NCBI GenBank assembly: GCA_964036295.1
Contig: OZ038468.1
Location: 4,770,501-4,834,500 of the forward strand
Origin: Plumapathes pennacea
Taxonomy: Eukaryota > Cnidaria > Anthozoa > Antipatharia > Myriopathidae
DNA length: 64,000 nucleotides
Reading direction: 5' to 3'
The first letter of the stretch is position 1; each line of letters starts with the position of its first letter. This document shows positions 1 to 10,187 of the stretch, piece after piece. The notes below the pieces were generated by a model that saw only the letters and a list, made by a program, of their open reading frames with translations, searched no databases and was not told the origin of the DNA. The position numbers and the translations under genes were made by a program.

Positions 1-2699
1 ATTCTACCAATAGAATGAGCGGCCACTCACATTGTGATACATTCCATCTGCATTCTGCTTGCTCTTCAGCCTAAATTTTGCCCTTCGATGTGAAACGAAA
101 TGAATCCCAACATTGGACTGAAGACCATTACTACAGATTCTGTAACTCGTCTCTTATATTAATGCACGGAAGCTTCAGTTTTCTGTTTTGGCGTGATTTA
201 TAATAGCAGATCTCAATCGAGATGTTGTTAAAGATGGATATTTTAAAAACATGAAAAAGAAACACGAGCGCCAGTGGAACGCCATTAATTCATACGATCA
301 CCAACGAGCCATAACAATCTGACAGGGTTACTTAATAAGAAAATAAGGTGGGCTTTTGGTCGGTGGACGTGAGGTGGTGCTACTGTACCACCCATGTCAA
401 TGAAACTCAGTTATCAATAAAATAATGATAAAATGCAGTCTGCCTTTTACACTGACCGCTTAGTGATTACACAAAAACGTGATGACGACGAGAAGAAAGC
501 AGTTTTTGTTTTATTTCCGAATGTGAACGCAGAAGCTTTTTTCTCTTATGTGAGCACACTGTTTGCACATCTGGTCAATGTCAAAAACACACCGACATAC
601 CTGCACTTCAGGTTTATGCAGATAAATATGCTCCATTGCCATTGCCCTAAAACAAAATAAAGGTACAGTATGTGATCCTCCTGGACGCTATGAAGACTAC
701 CAGTGACAAAAACTTGAAGATTGGCAGGACAGAAAAGTTAGGCTATTTGAAGCAAAATAACATCACTGCAACACAAAAGACTTTAACACACTTACGATCT
801 CTGTTCTTCGGCCATATGAGGGTACATCTACAAATTAAACAAAAATACGTTTGTTTTCTTTCGTGAAGACACAGATATAACATAATCGAATGCTTATTAG
901 TCCTTGTTTATTGCGTCAGTGTGGAGATAAAACGTGTATAAATATAGAGGTTGATGATAGATATAATGAGGACGATGTGGTGCCGGAATTGAACCCCTGG
1001 CTTTGTCCTTCACTTTACTCTGATCCATAGGCTAACGCTCTAAACGTGCTTAAAATTATTCAAAGGCATTCAGTATTCCCACATCAAATCATATATTATA
1101 ACAAACCACTTCGAGCAAACTTACAAACGCATAAGCCTCCAAAAGGGCCTTCACGACCCATTTAGGTGGGGCACTGGAGGGCAAGGGAATACCCATGCTG
1201 CGTCTGGCTGAAAGATAAATTAGAGCAAAGTCATTGAGTATTAAACAAAAAGCATAACACGGACGGACCAAATCAACTTACCATGTTTGTCAATCCCAGG
1301 GAATGGACGGTTGGTGGTCTGGGTTCAGGTTCCCAATCCCTAATTAGGTGCCTTTCATCGGAACACCCATGTGTTTGCCGCTTTCATCACTTTGAAACGG
1401 TTAGCATCACAACAAAACTGCTACGACTCTTAAAATGTTTGTATTTATTTTACTATGGCTGGAATATTCGAGGCTGAAATTAAGCTTTGGTTGTGACGAC
1501 AACATGCAATATATATATATATCGATCCTGAAAAGGTTGTCACATACAAACATATAGATATACAAATATATCTGACACGTGACCACATATAAAAATCGTG
1601 TTATGAACTAGCACAATACAGCAAAATGCTTCAGCCGCTTCCTTTTTAAGATTCTGTTAAAGATCCGAATATAATGTATTTCTGCGCAGTAATACAGTAA
1701 TACATTTATACATACATATCTTCATACAGTCCTATATAAAATCAATATATTCTTCAGCATTCATAGGTGTTAAAAGGCAGTTTTCATCACATCCCCAGTA
1801 TCCGTTTGGGTTCGGTTGTTCCTGATGACAGAGAAATTAAACCTGTCACAAGAAGACATTGGAGCGTGCACAAAGTGGATTTTAAAACTCGCAATTCTTG
1901 TGGAACTGATCATATCTTACCGCAGTGCTACTCCCCTTGTTGTGGTGCATCACCAAGTAACTCGGTAATCATCGCCCATGCTAGGTCACTAACAAAAGTA
2001 TTAAAAGAGTGAGTGATCCACAGTTTCGTGATGCAATAACAAATAAACATGGCAGCTCCATACAAAGCCCATCAAATTTCGTTTGAGATTAGGTATTGCT
2101 AAACTCTCAATGCAGTGTGCAATTTCTCTATAATTTTGCCTAGTGATGTATTTTTAACATATCTATCGATTCGAGACATCAAACAATGTTTGACATCAAT
2201 AATTTAGAAGATAATTTTCCGATGCCCGATCGTGCAAACCACCAATACTATTAGCGTAGCACATAAGCTCTACTTACTGTATTTGCTGTGGGGGCGCTCC
2301 AGGGCAACCCTACAAGAAGTAAACAAATATGTATTTGTTCGCTTTCGTGTTAACACAAATTTGTACCTTCGAGAAAACTTACATGTGCGAGTGCATCCTT
2401 TATTTGTTCAGCAATGACTTCGAGCCACGCCAGCCAAAACAGATCCATCGCCGGCTGTTGTGATTGCTTTTGCGAGTGCTGTTCATTCGGACACTAGAGC
2501 AAAGGAAGAGCAAAGTAGTAGTCATGGTTGAACAAACACACGTGCGATAAAATTCTGCCACCTACCACCATTTTGAATGCTCCGGTGCTCTAGGCTCCAG
2601 AGTTCAAAATCGAAGGTTGACAAACTAACGACAATACTTGCCGTCTATCAAAATATGCATTGAAATGAGAAATTATTAATTACTTGTTTTCGTGAGTTA
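1..2699. other. No gene recognised
   Basis: Short open frames of 60-80 codons occur on both strands, but none has a recognisable domain, a codon bias unlike its surroundings, or convincing splice signals. A short AT dinucleotide run lies near 1507-1521. I see no coding feature I can support here. Confidence 0.6.
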
Positions 2700-2876
2700 A
2701 GGCCTGTTCAAACGGTGCAACATGTTGTACCGTTTGAACACCCTGTTGCACGATGTTGGATGATGTTGCATGAAGTTTGATTTGGTTCAAACTTCCAATG
2801 CAACATCGCCCAACATTTCTTTTGTTCTCGTGATCAACGAACCGTGTCACAACATGTTGCATCCGTTTGAACGGCT
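2700..2876. repeat. Fold-back / MITE-like element
   Basis: The ends are imperfect inverted repeats: a CTGTTCAAACGG-type motif near 2704 is answered by CCGTTTGAACGGC near 2863-2875. Inside the left end, GTTCAAACGGT (2706-2716) pairs with ACCGTTTGAAC (2729-2739) around a core containing AACATGTTG. Variants of CAACATGTTG recur through the element. No transposase is encoded, so it would be non-autonomous. The flanking duplication is not clear, so the superfamily is left open. Confidence 0.45.
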
Positions 2877-3987
2877 TTGTCCAACAATGTTGCACTCGCG
2901 CACGCGCACTCATTGTTGGATCGCATAGTATCCACTGAGATAGTTGTGTTTAACAGTCTGTCAAGATGTCGGACAGTGAACATGAGGAAGTTTCATCCGA
3001 ACATTTTGACATTTTGTGTATAACTCACTGAAATCTATCTGAAAGTCGTGCTGTAGCTTTTGATTTAACTCCACCCAGTCACTCTTATGGCTTGTAGTGG
3101 AAATACTTGGTAATATACACCTGCTTTTACTGCAGTGGTACTGTTGAAACTTTCTGTATTAAGAATTTCTTGAATTCCGGAAAATGTAATCTGATCCATG
3201 CCCACGTCGGTTCTTATCAGTGCTCATTATTCATCACAACATCGCCATTTTCTGCAAAAATGACACTCTAAGTCACACAATGGAAAAGAATATAGCAAAT
3301 TGAGTTTTAAATTGTCAAGCGTTTGATAATTTTCTCATCTGTGTACCTACTTAATGCCTCGTTTTAGCCGAAGCCATTTCCCGCATCCAGTACCGATTGT
3401 GTCAAACTACCCTCACTGTTTATGTTTCTCAACAGGAGGCTATTTGCGGGCCGTGGAAAACCTTTTGAGACAAGAAATTTAAATGTTTATTAGTTCAGTT
3501 GACGTTGGGTTTTTGCTCAAACGACAGGTACCAAATGTTCCTGGTGAAATTAAAATTGGCTAAAATTTGACCGGAGGTTTTACCTTGGTCTTTTTGAAAA
3601 ATCGAAACACTACCACAAGTTCAAGTTTCCATAGTTACTTTAGGTGCCTTAGAAAGAAGAGGTACTTTGAATTACTGACGAGTTGCGATGGCCAGATTGT
3701 TTACCGTTTTATTACATGAGCTTGTTAAACATGCACCATTTTTGTGTCGGTTCGAGGGGTCGAAAGGACATTTTAGATTATCCGCGATTTTGTCAAAACG
3801 AAAAAGCAGTTGAACTTTTGAATATTATTTTCGAAGACAGTTTACCAAAGAGGTTCTTTGGATAAAATGAATTTCGAAATTTGGCAGTTGGCGCCCGATT
3901 CTCGATATTTACAGAGAGCCGCTCTTAAAATCGAAAAATGACCTCAAATCCTACATAGGCCCTTCTTGCTCCCAGCCCCTATTTTAC
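2877..3987. other. No gene recognised
   Basis: The only small item of note is a 21-codon frame opening at 2966 (start MSDSEHEEVSSEHF). It has a plausible start context and an acidic N-terminus, and could be a first coding exon, but no donor site or downstream exon could be tied to it. The rest shows no domain or repeat I recognise. Confidence 0.4.
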
Positions 3988-4184
3988 CTGTTATAGCAGA
4001 CACCACCTGATCCAGGCCTTTCTTGTTATTCTTGCCTGTGAGATTCCCTGCTTCAACCAGCTGTGATGGGGTGTACATACAGAGCAGAAGGTACCTTGCT
4101 CTTGATGTTGCTGAGGCCCTCTTTAATGCCCCATCAATTTGGGCTTGGTACACATACACTGCTTCCAGGTATGAGTTCCACCAT
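3988..4184 (-). CDS. BEN-domain-like exon
   Basis: The exon is bounded by an acceptor (pyrimidine tract then TTTTAG, exon base 4184) and a GTAAAA donor after 3988. It reads WWNSYLEAVYVYQAQIDGAL, followed by an arginine-rich stretch, then ARYLLLCMYTPSQLVEAGNL and TGK with GLDQVVSAI. The order of a hydrophobic helix, a 'sxxxLxxxNLTGK' turn and a following GLD helix is what I know from BEN domains, which bind DNA or chromatin factors. It lies downstream of the coiled-coil exon at 4931-5279 on the same strand, an arrangement common in BEN proteins. The phases of the candidate upstream exons do not all join cleanly, so the gene model is incomplete. The family call is from motif memory, not a profile search. 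Confidence 0.45.
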
Positions 4185-4355
4185 CTAAAACAGAAAAAGA
4201 TGTTGTCACCCAAAACTCTAAAATTGTTTAATTGGAATGGAATCCACTTCAGTTGGCAATTCAGAGCAAAATGTTGGTATCTGAACAAAACCAATAATTA
4301 GGCAGAGTTCTGCAGCTTCCAGAGGAGGAAGGATCCACAACTAAGCTCGATGTAC

Positions 4356-4439
4356 CTTCGTGGATTTTCTTCCACATGTAGGCAATCCCTAGATTTCTAA
4401 GCCTTGTAGCAGCAACCCCAATTCCAATATTAAAGTTGC
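4356..4439 (-). CDS. Probable internal exon of the BEN-like gene
   Basis: The exon lies between an acceptor ending CATGCAG (exon base 4439) and a GTACAT donor after 4356. The open frame reads NFNIGIGVAATRLRNLGIAY and then MWKKIHE. It enters in phase 1, which fits the phase left by the exon ending at 4931. No domain is recognised. It is placed with its neighbours because of strand, spacing and phase. Confidence 0.35.
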
Positions 4440-4660
4440 CTGCATGACCACTTATAGGAGCTGCCGGAAAATCTTATATGGAATCTTAGAGTTTTCCTCC
4501 AAATCTGTATTTTTCCCTGCCTCTTATAACTTGAACAAAATACCAAGAATAAGAACTTTGTTCTTTCGAATAATGAATGGGTCCATGACTACATGAAAGA
4601 ATAATAAATATTGGTACTTAGGAGAGAAAATCCATGATGGTAATACCTGATACATGTCAG

Positions 4661-4740
4661 CTACACTTTGCTGACTTTTCCTGGCTTTGGAGTAGTAATG
4701 CCTTTCACATCTGTTTCAGCACTCACATCACCAGCATGCC
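4661..4740 (-). CDS. Candidate alternative terminal exon
   Basis: The acceptor TCTATTATAG opens an exon at 4740 that joins in phase to the exon ending at 4931. It reads GHAGDVSAETDVKGITTPKP then GKVSKV, and stops at 4663-4661. Used this way, with the start at 5279, it gives a 142-residue protein without the BEN-like exon. No internal GT gives the phase needed to splice on to 4184, so this may be an alternative 3' end. Composition is low-complexity and no domain is seen. Confidence 0.3.
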
Positions 4741-4930
4741 CTATAATAGACAAGGTATTAAAGAAAATAGCTGAAACATAAAAACTATGTCTTGTGACAA
4801 CCTAGAGCAAGTTGTTTGGAAACAGTAAATCTTATTTCTCTGTACACTGTACAAGCATTTAAGAATCAGTATTGGTTAATGGGGTCTGATTATATTATTG
4901 CAGAGGTAAAAAAGGACATTCTGTTCTTAC

Positions 4931-5279
4931 CTAATAACTTCATAGAGTCCTTCATCTGCTGAAGCTCAAACTGTGCATCTTCTAGCTTCCTAGCTAGAAC
5001 TGCACAATTCAAGCGATCATCCAGCCTTTTCCTGGGCATTTTCATTGCAACTTTTGGCCTTCCTTCCCCCGACGGCCTTTTTTGTTGAGTAGTTGGACTT
5101 TTTGGTGGTGGAGGAGGAACAGTCATGACCATTGTTGCGCTAGTAACAACATCGGTGTTGAAACTGTTGTTACCATCCATAATGTGCATGTTGCCCTCTA
5201 GTGTGTCCTGGTCCTGGTGGTCCAGGTCTATAAGGATGCTGCAGTCATCATCACTATCATTACTTCCAAAGGTTGCCAT
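4931..5279 (-). CDS. N-terminal exon, acidic plus coiled-coil protein (BEN-like gene)
   Basis: The start codon is at 5279. Residues 1-60 are acidic and asparagine-rich (MATFGSNDSDDDCSILIDLD). A PPPPPKSPTTQQKRP stretch follows, then a basic segment with PRKRLDDR. Last comes a heptad-like helix, AVLARKLEDAQFELQQMKDS, ending KLLG at a strong GTAAGA donor after 4931. The layout of acidic tail, basic nuclear-signal-like patch and coiled coil is typical of a nuclear DNA-associated protein. Exons at 4740, 4439 and 4184 lie downstream on the same strand. The protein is not assigned a named orthologue. Confidence 0.5.
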
Positions 5280-5577
5280 ACTCTATGATATTTTGATTTG
5301 TTTGCAGAGTCTTTTGCTTCTTGTTGTTTTTCTTTTCTTTAAGTTCGTCTTTCTCTTTTCTTTTGTTGCTCCCCTTTCTTTTTTGCTGCTCTTCCTTTTT
5401 TTGCTGCTGCTCTTTCTTTTTTTGCTGCTCCTTTTTCCTTTTTTTCTGCTCTTCTTTGTTCTCTTTCTGTTGTTGCTCGCCTGTTACAGTTTCTTTCTGC
5501 TCCTCAGATAGCTGCAGTTGCCGCTCATTGTTTTGGATTGTCTGTCTTCCCCTTCTTGTTTGCTGGCTGCTTTCCAT
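5260..5577 (-). CDS. Lys/Gln/Glu-rich low-complexity ORF
   Basis: A 105-codon frame opens at 5577 (MESSQQTRRGRQ) and is dominated by K, Q and E runs such as KEQQKKKEQQQKKEEQQK. An acceptor-like GCATTTTAG at about 5631 precedes it. The frame that follows that acceptor (SEDVLLKMLSSYEAVKNGKQ) is a different one and stops within this ORF. It overlaps the start of the 4931-5279 exon by 20 bases in another frame. It may be the real upstream part of that gene with a frame error in the CTTTTT-rich tract, or simply an open low-complexity tract. Its mirror on the plus strand is a Leu/Phe-rich shadow. Confidence 0.25.
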   Translation of the reverse strand: MESSQQTRRGRQTIQNNERQLQLSEEQKETVTGEQQQKENKEEQKKRKKEQQKKKEQQQKKEEQQKRKGSNKRKEKDELKEKKNNKKQKTLQTNQNIIEYGNLWK

Positions 5578-6139
5578 TTTTCACTGCCTCGTAGCTGCTT
5601 AGCATCTTGAGAAGGACATCTTCAGAACCTAAAATGCAGGATTAAAGAGCTGAATTACATATAGGATACCAGGTACATATATGTTAAATCCATATTGATC
5701 AAATTAAATACATATATAATATATCTGGTGCTTCTCAGTCTTGTAGTCTGAGATGTAAACTGTCATTCTTTCCCAGCTAAACAATTGGATTACTTGGGTT
5801 CACTGTTGACTGTAAAAATATCAAACCAAATTCCATACAGTACAATAAGAGTGCATGCAACTTACTGGATCTTTATCATTCTGCAGAACGGTACCTTCTT
5901 TGCTCGGTACTCCCACCCGGTCCCGCCCTCACACTTTTCCTCAGCGGATTCTGGCCCGTGACAGCCAACTGTTCCTTGCTCATTTTATGTGTTTTTGATC
6001 GCTGGTACGAGTCGGCTCTTTCTCTCCTTTCTTATCAGAATTGTAACATTGATAAAGATGTGAAAAATTGAAAATCTTGTTTTGTTAGATATTTGGTAAC
6101 ATTTTTCTTATGTTGAAAATTATGATAGGGATTGTTTTT
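5578..6139. other. No gene recognised
   Basis: AT-rich sequence with an acceptor-like site near 5631 on the minus strand. There is no recognisable ORF or repeat. Confidence 0.5.
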
Positions 6140-6898
6140 TTATTGAATAGAGGCAAAGGTTTGCAGAGTAAATTCATTTTGGTTGATGGAGGGAGTGATG
6201 TAAAGATGTATTTGTTGTAAAGTAAAACACTTGGACGTTTTGTTACAAAAGTTTATATATTTCACTGGGTTTGTTATAAGTGTACATGGTGGATGAGAGC
6301 TTTTCATTGCTTTCAAGATTGCTCCCCTGTAACTGCGGTATAATATATAGTTTCCGCGATTATTTAAATGTACACAGTCTCTCTTTAAAATAGGCAAGGA
6401 AGGGTTGTTTAAACCTTTGTGTTTCCAGAAGAAAACATGTTGTTTTCCGGATATCCTGGCTAATTCATCGTTACAGATACTTACAGCTTCATTGAAAGTA
6501 ATGTTATTTTTTCTGAATATTAGCTGGCAAACTGCAATTTTTCGCACTTTGTAATGTGTATGTAGATTGTTACACAAACGAAAGATATCTTGTGCTAATA
6601 CTTCTGGTCCTAATTTGACGAGGTAATTTGTTCCTATTTCTAATATTATATAACTAGGGTTAATTTCCTTCACTTTCTGTAAGTCGTAGTCTCTTAATTT
6701 TTGCACTGTTCTCCCGCCAACGCCATGTATTGATATCCTGCATGACAGGTCCAGGTCCTGTGAAGTCCTTTCGTCCGTTTCTTCTTCTAAGACTTGTTTA
6801 AAACGTCTTACGAACGAGTGGCCCAAAATTAAAAAAGATTGACGGGGTTCCATCTGCAAGAAAGTCGTCATGTTGCAGTGCAAGAAATAAGTAGGCAT
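6140..6898 (-). CDS. SGNH/GDSL-hydrolase-like protein
   Basis: The 252-residue protein has the block order of SGNH hydrolases. Block I is LILGHSFVRRF (about residues 22-32; the usual GDSHS serine motif reads GHS). Block II is IHGVGGRTV, block III is LEIGTNYL (the usual GTND has Tyr for Asp), and block V is DCVHLNNRGN with the catalytic Asp-His pair. Family members hydrolyse esters, and SGNH domains are also carried by some transposable elements, such as ORF1 of CR1 LINEs. The ORF lies about 0.8 kb beyond the stop of the Helitron helicase on the same strand, so it could be Helitron cargo or an independent gene. Two later in-frame Met codons (such as MEPRQSF) are alternative starts. The residues after about 215 look unconserved. 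Confidence 0.55.
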   Translation of the reverse strand: MPTYFLHCNMTTFLQMEPRQSFLILGHSFVRRFKQVLEEETDERTSQDLDLSCRISIHGVGGRTVQKLRDYDLQKVKEINPSYIILEIGTNYLVKLGPEVLAQDIFRLCNNLHTHYKVRKIAVCQLIFRKNNITFNEAVSICNDELARISGKQHVFFWKHKGLNNPSLPILKRDCVHLNNRGNYILYRSYRGAILKAMKSSHPPCTLITNPVKYINFCNKTSKCFTLQQIHLYITPSINQNEFTLQTFASIQ

Positions 6899-7705
6899 AA
6901 ATTGTTAGCGGCGTTGGATATTGTGTTGTGATGATGGAGTGAAAGTACCCATTGAGGAAAATAAAATAGAACAAGTTCAGGTGTGTTCGTCCAAGATAAT
7001 AATTTATTACTATTTACAAGTATGATACATTTATATTAGTAACATACAGTTGCAAATGTGACCTATTGTGGAGGTTCTAAAATCTATTGAATTATTTGTA
7101 GTAAGTACAACATGTGTATTCGAGAGTTAACATTAACTATATAGAATGCATTAGAATGCTTAAGAGAATCTTTCAATTACAATGAAAGAAATGTTGCGCT
7201 ATGCAATTACGGGTAACTATTGTTAATGCGTTATTTTGACTGATTGTGGCTATGTTCTTAAAATTGTATTAAAATCTTCTCATTTTGTTTTGTAATGAAA
7301 ATTAGAACATTGTGAAATACTGTCTTTCACTTTTGAATAGCGTGCTGTGTTTAATGCAAACGCTGTGAACAATAACTCTAAAGTTTACGGATAGCAAATA
7401 TTATTGCTTAGCTTAGTACATTTCGAGAACAATAGCGAAGGAACGGTTGTCGCCCCTGCAAACTACCTGCTTCACAATTTATCTACGAAAATACTGTCTT
7501 TCACTTTTGAATAGCTCTAATGGTTGTAAATACGTTAGAATAACATAGAGAGGAAAATGAACGTGAAACGTAGCTTACTTCGTGCAAATTCTATAACATA
7601 AGTAGGAACGGTAGTCGCCCCTGCAAACTACCTGGTTCATTATTTATGTAAAGTAATTCGGAAGTTAGCGAACCTTGCAATGTCACGTGGTTGGGTTGAC
7701 GTTCT
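6899..7705. repeat. Short internal repeats beyond the Helitron stop
   Basis: Two motifs recur. AATACTGTCTTTCACTTTTG appears near 7316 and 7490. A GAACGGT(T/A)GTCGCCCCTGC block, followed by AAACTACCTG and TTCA, appears near 7441 and 7607. These probably belong to the 3' noncoding part of the Helitron at 7706-11424. No hairpin-CTRR end could be placed with confidence. Confidence 0.4.
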
Positions 7706-8473
7706 TCAATTATCCGATGCGGAAGAATTTGCCGGTTTGAAATGGCTTACCCTCATAGGAGTCAGAAAGACGAGAGAATCTAACGTTTTCACTCTGGAAA
7801 TCGCTACGTAAGCCGTACCTGCCGCTAAACGTGCAACGTCAAACCAAATGATCGCTTTTTCCAGTGTTTGTCCCTGGGCTTTGCAAATGGTGGTCGCATA
7901 TGCTGGCGCAAATGGATAAACTATCTTTTGGTTGCCATTTGTGTCAAAATAAGTTACCAGATAAATATTTAAGACCAGTCCATTTTCTAGCTTTGCGAAT
8001 ATGGTTTCTTTCTCTGCGTTCACGATCGTTGCGTGTTGACTGTTGACAAATCCCCTGCTCTTATCTCTATTTTGCGTCAGTACCACTTTCATTCCTGTGT
8101 ATACAGGACTGGGCGGTAAGTCGCAATCAAACTGTGCCAAGAGCAGCGGTTGTTGGCCTTGAAACGATTTGTCAATTACAAGCGAATTTATGCGAGAAGC
8201 TGCTGCTCGAGTAACGGTCAGCACTTTAGCAGTCGGGTGATCAGAAATGGCCTTAAGAATTTGTTCGTCTGAAGGTAAGCCATTGCAAATGACATTCTGC
8301 TGCATGGAATCCAGTAAAGACTGAGTTGGTGTCCAGTTTCGAATGTGATCCAGAAATGCTTGTAATTTGGGATCTAAGCAACGAAACTGTTGGATCAATT
8401 TAACGTGTGCCACAGACTTGAGGAAAGCCGAATCTCCGAGAATGCTGTGCACAGAGACTATCTTACCGTCCAC
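7706..8473 (-). CDS. Helitron RepHel, helicase C-terminal part
   Basis: The frame carries the rest of the PIF1-like core: LIQQFRCLDPKLQAFLDHIR, ATTICKAQGQTLEKAIIWFD (motif V) and AAGTAYVAISRVKTLDSLVF (motif VI with the arginine finger). It ends about 20 residues later, a normal place for an animal Helitron C-terminus. The frame is open a few codons upstream of the first Met through the motif III region, so the Met at 8473 is not a real start. No extra C-terminal endonuclease or OTU domain is present. Confidence 0.8.
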   Translation of the reverse strand: MDGKIVSVHSILGDSAFLKSVAHVKLIQQFRCLDPKLQAFLDHIRNWTPTQSLLDSMQQNVICNGLPSDEQILKAISDHPTAKVLTVTRAAASRINSLVIDKSFQGQQPLLLAQFDCDLPPSPVYTGMKVVLTQNRDKSRGFVNSQHATIVNAEKETIFAKLENGLVLNIYLVTYFDTNGNQKIVYPFAPAYATTICKAQGQTLEKAIIWFDVARLAAGTAYVAISRVKTLDSLVFLTPMRVSHFKPANSSASDN

Positions 8474-8498
8474 ATTCGAAATCGGTTGTTGCTGTGCT

Positions 8499-9257
8499 TC
8501 ATCGCCCTAAAAAAAAGACGACTGGGCGAGAAGGAAGTTGTGGCAAAGTGGACAGAATATGCTTGAAAATATCTTTCGCTATCATCAAAATTTCATCAAT
8601 AACGATGAAGTCGTATGTGGAAAGATGCCAGTTGACGGAAGGTCTCGCGTTAGGATCCACCGGATACAGGAAAGCACTATGAACGGTGTCCGTGGTAATC
8701 TGTTCACCGAAAAATGCTTTGAACTTGCAAGCAAGAAAGCCTGTTGGAGCGCAAACGAGAACATTCTCTTTTCTCTCGAGACAAGTATTGATACACGCAT
8801 TTAAAGTGTGCGTTTTACCGCATCCGGGTTTTCCAGTTATCAGTACGTACTGTCTCCAATCTACATTTCCAATTTCCTGTTCATCGTCGATGTCTACGTC
8901 GTCGCCGTCAATATCTTCTTGTTCGTCGCGGTCGCTGTCGTACTGTGAGTCGGCATCACTGTCGTCGTCGAGATCCCTGTTCTCAACTGGCATCATGGAA
9001 CCGTTATAAAAATTGTTTCTCTGACGGAGGGCCTGTTTCAGGCGGTTGACAATTGATTGCTGAAAATTAGTCAATGGCAATTGTTCTGATTGACCTGCGT
9101 CGTTTCCGGCTAGCTTGGTGGTCGAAAAAATATTCAAGTGCCACATTTTGAACGTTTGTTTGAGACTGTACATAATGCAGAAACGTTTCGATAAAATAGT
9201 CTTTATGGCCTTCCATTTGCATCTCGTTTCTGAGAACAGATAGGCTTTCCCAAGCAT
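8499..9257 (-). CDS. Helitron RepHel, helicase N-terminal part
   Basis: Authentic coding begins near 9125. It runs through LTNFQQSIVNRLKQAL and a long acidic linker (repeated D/E/S, about 8900-8990) to the PIF1-type helicase core. The core has Walker A ITGKPGCGKTHTL, motif Ia VLVCAPTGFLA, TDTVHSAFLYP, and Walker B YDFIVIDEILM. The family unwinds DNA 5' to 3'. The frame stops at FFLGR just after eight consecutive A/T (8509-8516). The GDE-type motif III continues in the next frame. Confidence 0.8.
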   Translation of the reverse strand: MLGKAYLFSETRCKWKAIKTILSKRFCIMYSLKQTFKMWHLNIFSTTKLAGNDAGQSEQLPLTNFQQSIVNRLKQALRQRNNFYNGSMMPVENRDLDDDSDADSQYDSDRDEQEDIDGDDVDIDDEQEIGNVDWRQYVLITGKPGCGKTHTLNACINTCLERKENVLVCAPTGFLACKFKAFFGEQITTDTVHSAFLYPVDPNARPSVNWHLSTYDFIVIDEILMIAKDIFKHILSTLPQLPSRPVVFFLGR

Positions 9258-9360
9258 GCGGCATCAACGTTATAGCCGAAACGAAGAATTTCAAATTGTC
9301 TGGCATATGTTGTGAACTCGAGTGATAAAGCTGCTCAATTTTTCTGTGAGGAAAATGCAT
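9067..9360 (-). CDS. Helitron RepHel, linker part
   Basis: This 97-codon frame continues the protein after the A-run at 9373-9379 (MHFPHRKIEQLYHSSSQHMP, then LMPHAWESLSVLRNEMQMEG). It has no named domain but occupies the Rep-to-helicase linker. Its tail after EYFFDHQ is out of frame, because the reading changes again at the A-run near 9125-9130. Confidence 0.65.
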   Translation of the reverse strand: MHFPHRKIEQLYHSSSQHMPDNLKFFVSAITLMPHAWESLSVLRNEMQMEGHKDYFIETFLHYVQSQTNVQNVALEYFFDHQASRKRRRSIRTIAID

Positions 9361-10187
9361 TAGAGTCTTCTGAAAAAAATATTGATTGTTTCGACAAATA
9401 TTTTAATCCTACCAAAGTACTTCCAGAGGCGTACGGTTTCGGAGTGGCTGGAGTGATTGACGTGTCTCAGCCATTGAAGGAAAGTTAAGGCTTCCATGGA
9501 AGGTGGACGTTGCCTGTATTTTATAGCAGTTCTGCCTTGAGCAGCTTTGTCACTCTTCGGTACCGGATATCGTTTCGTTCTACTGCAAGACCAGGCTGTC
9601 TTTACCGAAGACAGAGAAAACCACATTTCTGGTTCACAAGGCTTTAGACACCGAAGATATCTGAAAGCTGCCTGAAACGGAGTTACGTGTCTGGAGTACA
9701 GACTGTCGATGTCAATGGCGTCGTGCCACTTGGAAACATACGAAGACACGTAACGTAGTATCATAGATTTGCCGTTAGTCGTCTGCACATCCATATGACA
9801 TTGCAAGGTTGGCAGAATCGTGTTTACATATGCCCGGAGGTTCCGTTCAAATGCATCTACCGGATGAATAACCTTAATGATGGATCGATCTCTGTCTTCT
9901 ACCACGTGAGTTTCGCGATCCTGCACGATAAGACATGGACTCTTATCTTTTGACTTTTGAAGTTTGTATGCTAGGAATGCCAAGTCCACATTGTCTTTCG
10001 GTATGTCAGCTCGAATTTTGTCGTACTGAATTTCCTTCACCTTATCTAGCCATACCAGTAGATGCACATGAACGGTTCCTCTTTTTTTGAAATTCGAATC
10101 TATAAAAATACGTAAGCACGTTTTTCTGTCGCTTATGATGGGCATGGTTGAAAAGGTGCGTATTCCACCTGGCGGAGTTGGAGCCAC
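9360..10187 (-). CDS. Helitron RepHel, HUH/Y2 nuclease part
   Basis: Authentic coding starts near 10087, just past the T-run; the upstream codons of this frame are a shadow. It holds the HUH metal-binding motif GTVHVHLLVWL and, about 120 residues on, the two-tyrosine motif RYVSSYVSKWHD. In Rep proteins the histidines bind the metal ion and the tyrosines attack the DNA. SRHVTPFQAAFRYLRCLKP and PPSMEALTFLQWLRHV follow, both typical of Helitron linker sequence. The frame ends in NIFFRRL at the A-run 9373-9379 and resumes in the next frame. Confidence 0.8.
   Translation of the reverse strand: MAPTPPGGIRTFSTMPIISDRKTCLRIFIDSNFKKRGTVHVHLLVWLDKVKEIQYDKIRADIPKDNVDLAFLAYKLQKSKDKSPCLIVQDRETHVVEDRDRSIIKVIHPVDAFERNLRAYVNTILPTLQCHMDVQTTNGKSMILRYVSSYVSKWHDAIDIDSLYSRHVTPFQAAFRYLRCLKPCEPEMWFSLSSVKTAWSCSRTKRYPVPKSDKAAQGRTAIKYRQRPPSMEALTFLQWLRHVNHSSHSETVRLWKYFGRIKIFVETINIFFRRL

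Noticed and set aside
970..1060. Possible tRNA-derived SINE on the minus strand (B-box-like GGTTCAATTCC)
   Set aside because: The T stem does not pair and there is no convincing A box or second copy in the window.
5125..5602. Leu/Phe/Ser-rich plus-strand ORFs resembling membrane proteins
   Set aside because: They are the complement of the CTT/TTC-rich tract that encodes the Lys/Gln/Glu-rich minus frame. No signal or domain.
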